Source of the DNA: Eulemur rufifrons
Taxonomy: Eukaryota > Chordata > Mammalia > Primates > Lemuridae
Direction of reading: 5' to 3'
Assembly (NCBI RefSeq): GCF_041146395.1
Contig: NC_091009.1
Location: forward strand, 1,351,501-1,415,500
Length of the DNA stretch: 64,000 bases
The stretch's first letter is position 1. Each line of letters opens with the position of its first letter. This document shows, in pieces, positions 61,951 through 64,000 of this stretch. The notes below the pieces were generated by a model, which worked only from the letters and a program-made list of their open reading frames with translations, did no database searches and was not told where the DNA came from. The translations under genes and the position numbers were made by a program.

Positions 61951-62756
61951 GGTTAGGGTTGGGGTTAGGGGTTGCAAGTTAGGGGTTAGGTTTTGACTCA
62001 GGGTTAGGTGGTAGGGATTAGTGGTTAGGGTTAGAGTTAGTGTTACGGGTTAAGTGTTAAGTCTGCTTTAGGGGGCCATGGTAAGTTTTAGGTTTGGAGT
62101 TAGCGTTAGGTTTAGGGGTTAGGATTAAGGGATAGGGTTAGGGTTAAGGATTAGGCTTAGGTTTCGGGTTCAGGTTTAGGGTTAGGGTCAGGGTTAAGGG
62201 TTAGGGTGAGGGTGAAGAGTTAGGGTTAGGGTTACGGGATTAGGGATAGGTTTAGGGTTAAGGGTCAGGTGTATGGTTCAGGTTTAAGGTTAGCATTAGG
62301 GGGTTAGCGTTAGTGTTACCTGTAGGTCAGTGTTGGGGTTAGATCTCTAGGCATTAGGGTAAAGGTTAGGGTTAGGGTTAATTGTTAGGGTTATGTTTAA
62401 TGGTTAGGATTGGGATTAGGGTTAAGGGTTAGGGTTAAGGTTAGGGGTTATGAATAAGGATCAACGGTTAGTGTTATTTTTGGGCATAGGTTTAGCATAA
62501 GCGGTTAGGGTTAGTGTTAGTGTTGTTCGTAGCGTTAAGGTTAGGGTTGGCGTTTCACAATTAGGGATTAGGTGTTATGGTTATGGCTAGGAGTTAGGGT
62601 TAGAATTACGGTATAGGGCTTGTTCTAGGGTGTCATGCATTTACCTTAAGATAAGGGGTTAAAGTTAGGGTTACGGTGAGCTTTACCTGTTAAGGTGAGC
62701 AGTAGGATCAGGGTTAGGTGTTATGTTCTGGGTTAGGGTTATGGGTGAGGGGTAGG

Positions 62757-62964
62757 GTTTATCCTTAGGGCACGGGCCCTGTATGCACTAGGAGGCGAAG
62801 TTAGGGATCTGTGATGGTCGCTGGGAACCCACTCTATCGTACGCAGTGTATGGGCCTCTGGGTTTCATGCAGGACACTGTGGCAGAGCCGGCTTTCATGC
62901 ATGGCTTAGTAGGATTGTAGGCTTTCAAAACTCTGAGAAAGCAAGGAGTCTGAGAATTAGATTT
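62757..62964 (+). repeat. Type Ib island, forward
   Basis: Near-duplicate of 58,391-58,600. It carries GCACTAGGAGGCGAAGTTAG at 62,785 and AAGCAAGGAGTCTGAGAATT in place of AAGCAAGAAGTCTG. Confidence 0.8.
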
Positions 62965-63284
62965 TGGGTTAGGATTACGGCACGGTTTAGGGATGAAGAT
63001 TAGTGTTAGGGTGAGGGCTTAGGGTTAGGGGTTAGGGTTAGGTTTAGGGTTGTTGGTAGGGTGAAGGTTAGGGTTGACATTTTAGAATTAGGGATGAGGT
63101 GTTATGGTTATGACTATGGTTTAGGATTAGAATTATAGGATAGGGCTTCTTCTCAAGGTGTTATGCATTCACGTTAAGTTAAGGGGCTAAGTTAGGGTTA
63201 CGGAGAGGTTTATGTTTTAAGCTGAGCAATAGGATCAGGGCTAGGTATTATGTTCAGGGTGAGGGTTATCTGTTAGGGGTAGTG

Positions 63285-63497
63285 TTTATACTTAGCGTAC
63301 GGGCTCTGTCTGCACTGGGCGGGGGGCGGGGGTTAGGGGGATGGGATTGTCGCCGAGAACCCACTCTATGGTACGCTGGTTATGGGCTCCTGGGTTTCAT
63401 GCAGGACACAGTGGCAGAGCCCCCTTTCACTCATGGCATGGGAGGATTGTAGGCTTTCTAAACTCTGAGAAAGCAAGAAGTCTGAGAATTAGATTTA
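63285..63497 (+). repeat. Type Ic island, forward
   Basis: Near-duplicate of 58,919-59,132, with GGGCGGGGGGCGGGGGTTAG in the cap and CCCTTTCACTCATGGCATGG in the body. Its end is 533 bp past the Ib end. It closes the inverted cassette. Confidence 0.8.
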
Positions 63498-64000
63498 GGG
63501 GTAGGTTTATGGTAATGTTTAGGGATGAAGATTAGTGTCAGGGTGGGGTCTTAGGTTAGGGGTTGGGGTTAAAAGTTAGTGTTAGGTTTAACAGTTACAG
63601 TTAGGTTTACGGTTAAGTTTCAGGGTTAGGGTTAAGGTTTGGGTTTAGCGTTTGGCACAGGGGTAGGCTTCAGTGTTAGCTTTATGGTTAAAGATTAGGA
63701 TTAGGGTTAGTGTGAGGGTTAATGGTAAGGGTCAAGATTAATGGTTCAGGTTGGGGTTAGGCTTAGGTTTAGGGTTAGGTGTTAGGGTTAGGCTTAGGGT
63801 TAAGGGATAGGATTAGGGTTAAGTGTTGGGCTTAGGGTTAGTGTTTAGTGTTAGGGTTATCATTAAGGATTAGGGTTAGGGTCAGGGTTAAATGTTTGGG
63901 TGCGGGTAATGGTTAGGGTCAGGGTTAAGGTTTACGGATAGGGTTAGTGTTAAGGGTTACGGGTAGGTTTAGGGTTCAGGGTTAGAATTAGCATTAGGGC
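63498..64000 (+). repeat. Degenerate TTAGGG to window end
   Basis: Telomere-like variants only, matching 59,133-59,640 of the first 4.36-kb copy almost base for base. The repeat runs off the edge. Confidence 0.8.

Larger units (their letters stand above)
57801..62163 (+). repeat. 4.36-kb tandem repeat, first copy
   Basis: Landmarks here recur about 4,363-4,364 bp to the right: TGGTTCAGGTTTAAGGTTAG at 57,911 and 62,274, GCACTAGGAGGCGAAGTTAG at 58,421 and 62,785, and the Ic islands at 58,919 and 63,285. The unit holds Ib, Ic, Ia, the Alu and II. Without the Alu it is about 4.03 kb. The left edge is approximate. Confidence 0.8.
57284..64000 (+). repeat. Degenerate TTAGGG satellite with islands, right block
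   Basis: The G-rich strand is on top, with islands at 57.3, 57.7, 58.4, 58.9, 60.7, 61.8, 62.8 and 63.3 kb and one Alu. Out to about 61,640 it mirrors the block left of the 95-bp array. Beyond that it resembles the 16.7-20.9 kb cassettes read in reverse. No gene is visible, and the block runs off the window. Confidence 0.9.
62164..64000 (+). repeat. 4.36-kb tandem repeat, second copy (cut by window end)
   Basis: Follows the first copy at an offset of about 4,364 bp to the edge of the window, with close similarity (for example GGTCGCTGGGAACCCACTCT and GTGCGGGTAATG-type blocks in both). Whether an Alu sits at the matching place lies outside the window. Confidence 0.8.

Overview
The window holds no gene I can support. 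It is 64 kb of tandem-repeat DNA from a vertebrate, almost certainly a strepsirrhine primate and probably a lemur. The lineage call rests on one full-length dimeric Alu at 61,172-61,505. Its middle linker and right arm are the form I know from lemur genomes. The rest of the window fits subtelomeric or heterochromatic satellite: tens of kilobases of degenerate telomere repeat (TTAGGG and one-base variants such as TTAGTG, TTAAGG, TTAGGC), never more than about five or six perfect hexamers in a row.

Layout. 1-3,700: degenerate TTAGGG, G-rich strand on top. Near 3,700 the polarity flips. 3,701-39,113: degenerate CCCTAA, with conserved non-telomeric islands of about 190-215 bp set into it. 39,114-57,283: a different satellite with a monomer of about 95 bp, roughly 190 monomers, reversing orientation near 46,577. 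57,284-64,000: degenerate TTAGGG again, largely the mirror image of what lies left of the 95-bp array.

The islands fall into two related families. Type I is about 213 bp with subtypes a, b and c. Type II is about 195 bp. Two short relatives (type III) flank the 95-bp array. Islands recur in a fixed order c-b-II-a with near-constant spacing (about 530, 1,005 and 703 bp). This gives a cassette of about 2.45 kb, seen at 9.2, 13.9, 17.0 and 22.0 kb, in inverted order (a-II-b-c) at 60.7-63.5 kb, and in part at 1.2-3.2 kb. On top of this lie a recent 5.0-kb tandem duplication (16.65-26.65 kb, about 99.7% identical by eye), a run of 1.86-1.89-kb units each with one type Ia island (24.3-35.7 kb), and a 4.36-kb tandem repeat on the right.

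The largest structure is an inverted repeat of about 26 kb (roughly 35.1-61.6 kb) centred in the 95-bp array. Its arms include the array, the type III islands, and the Ib, Ic and Ia islands. The 95-bp monomer shares a block with the 3' end of the islands (TTGTAGGCTTG, AACTCT, GGAAGAAGTGTGAGA in the same order). It may therefore have been born from an island and then amplified. I regard this linked island, cassette and satellite family, and the palindrome it sits in, as the most interesting content. All open reading frames in the window are short and repeat-borne, and I treat them as chance.
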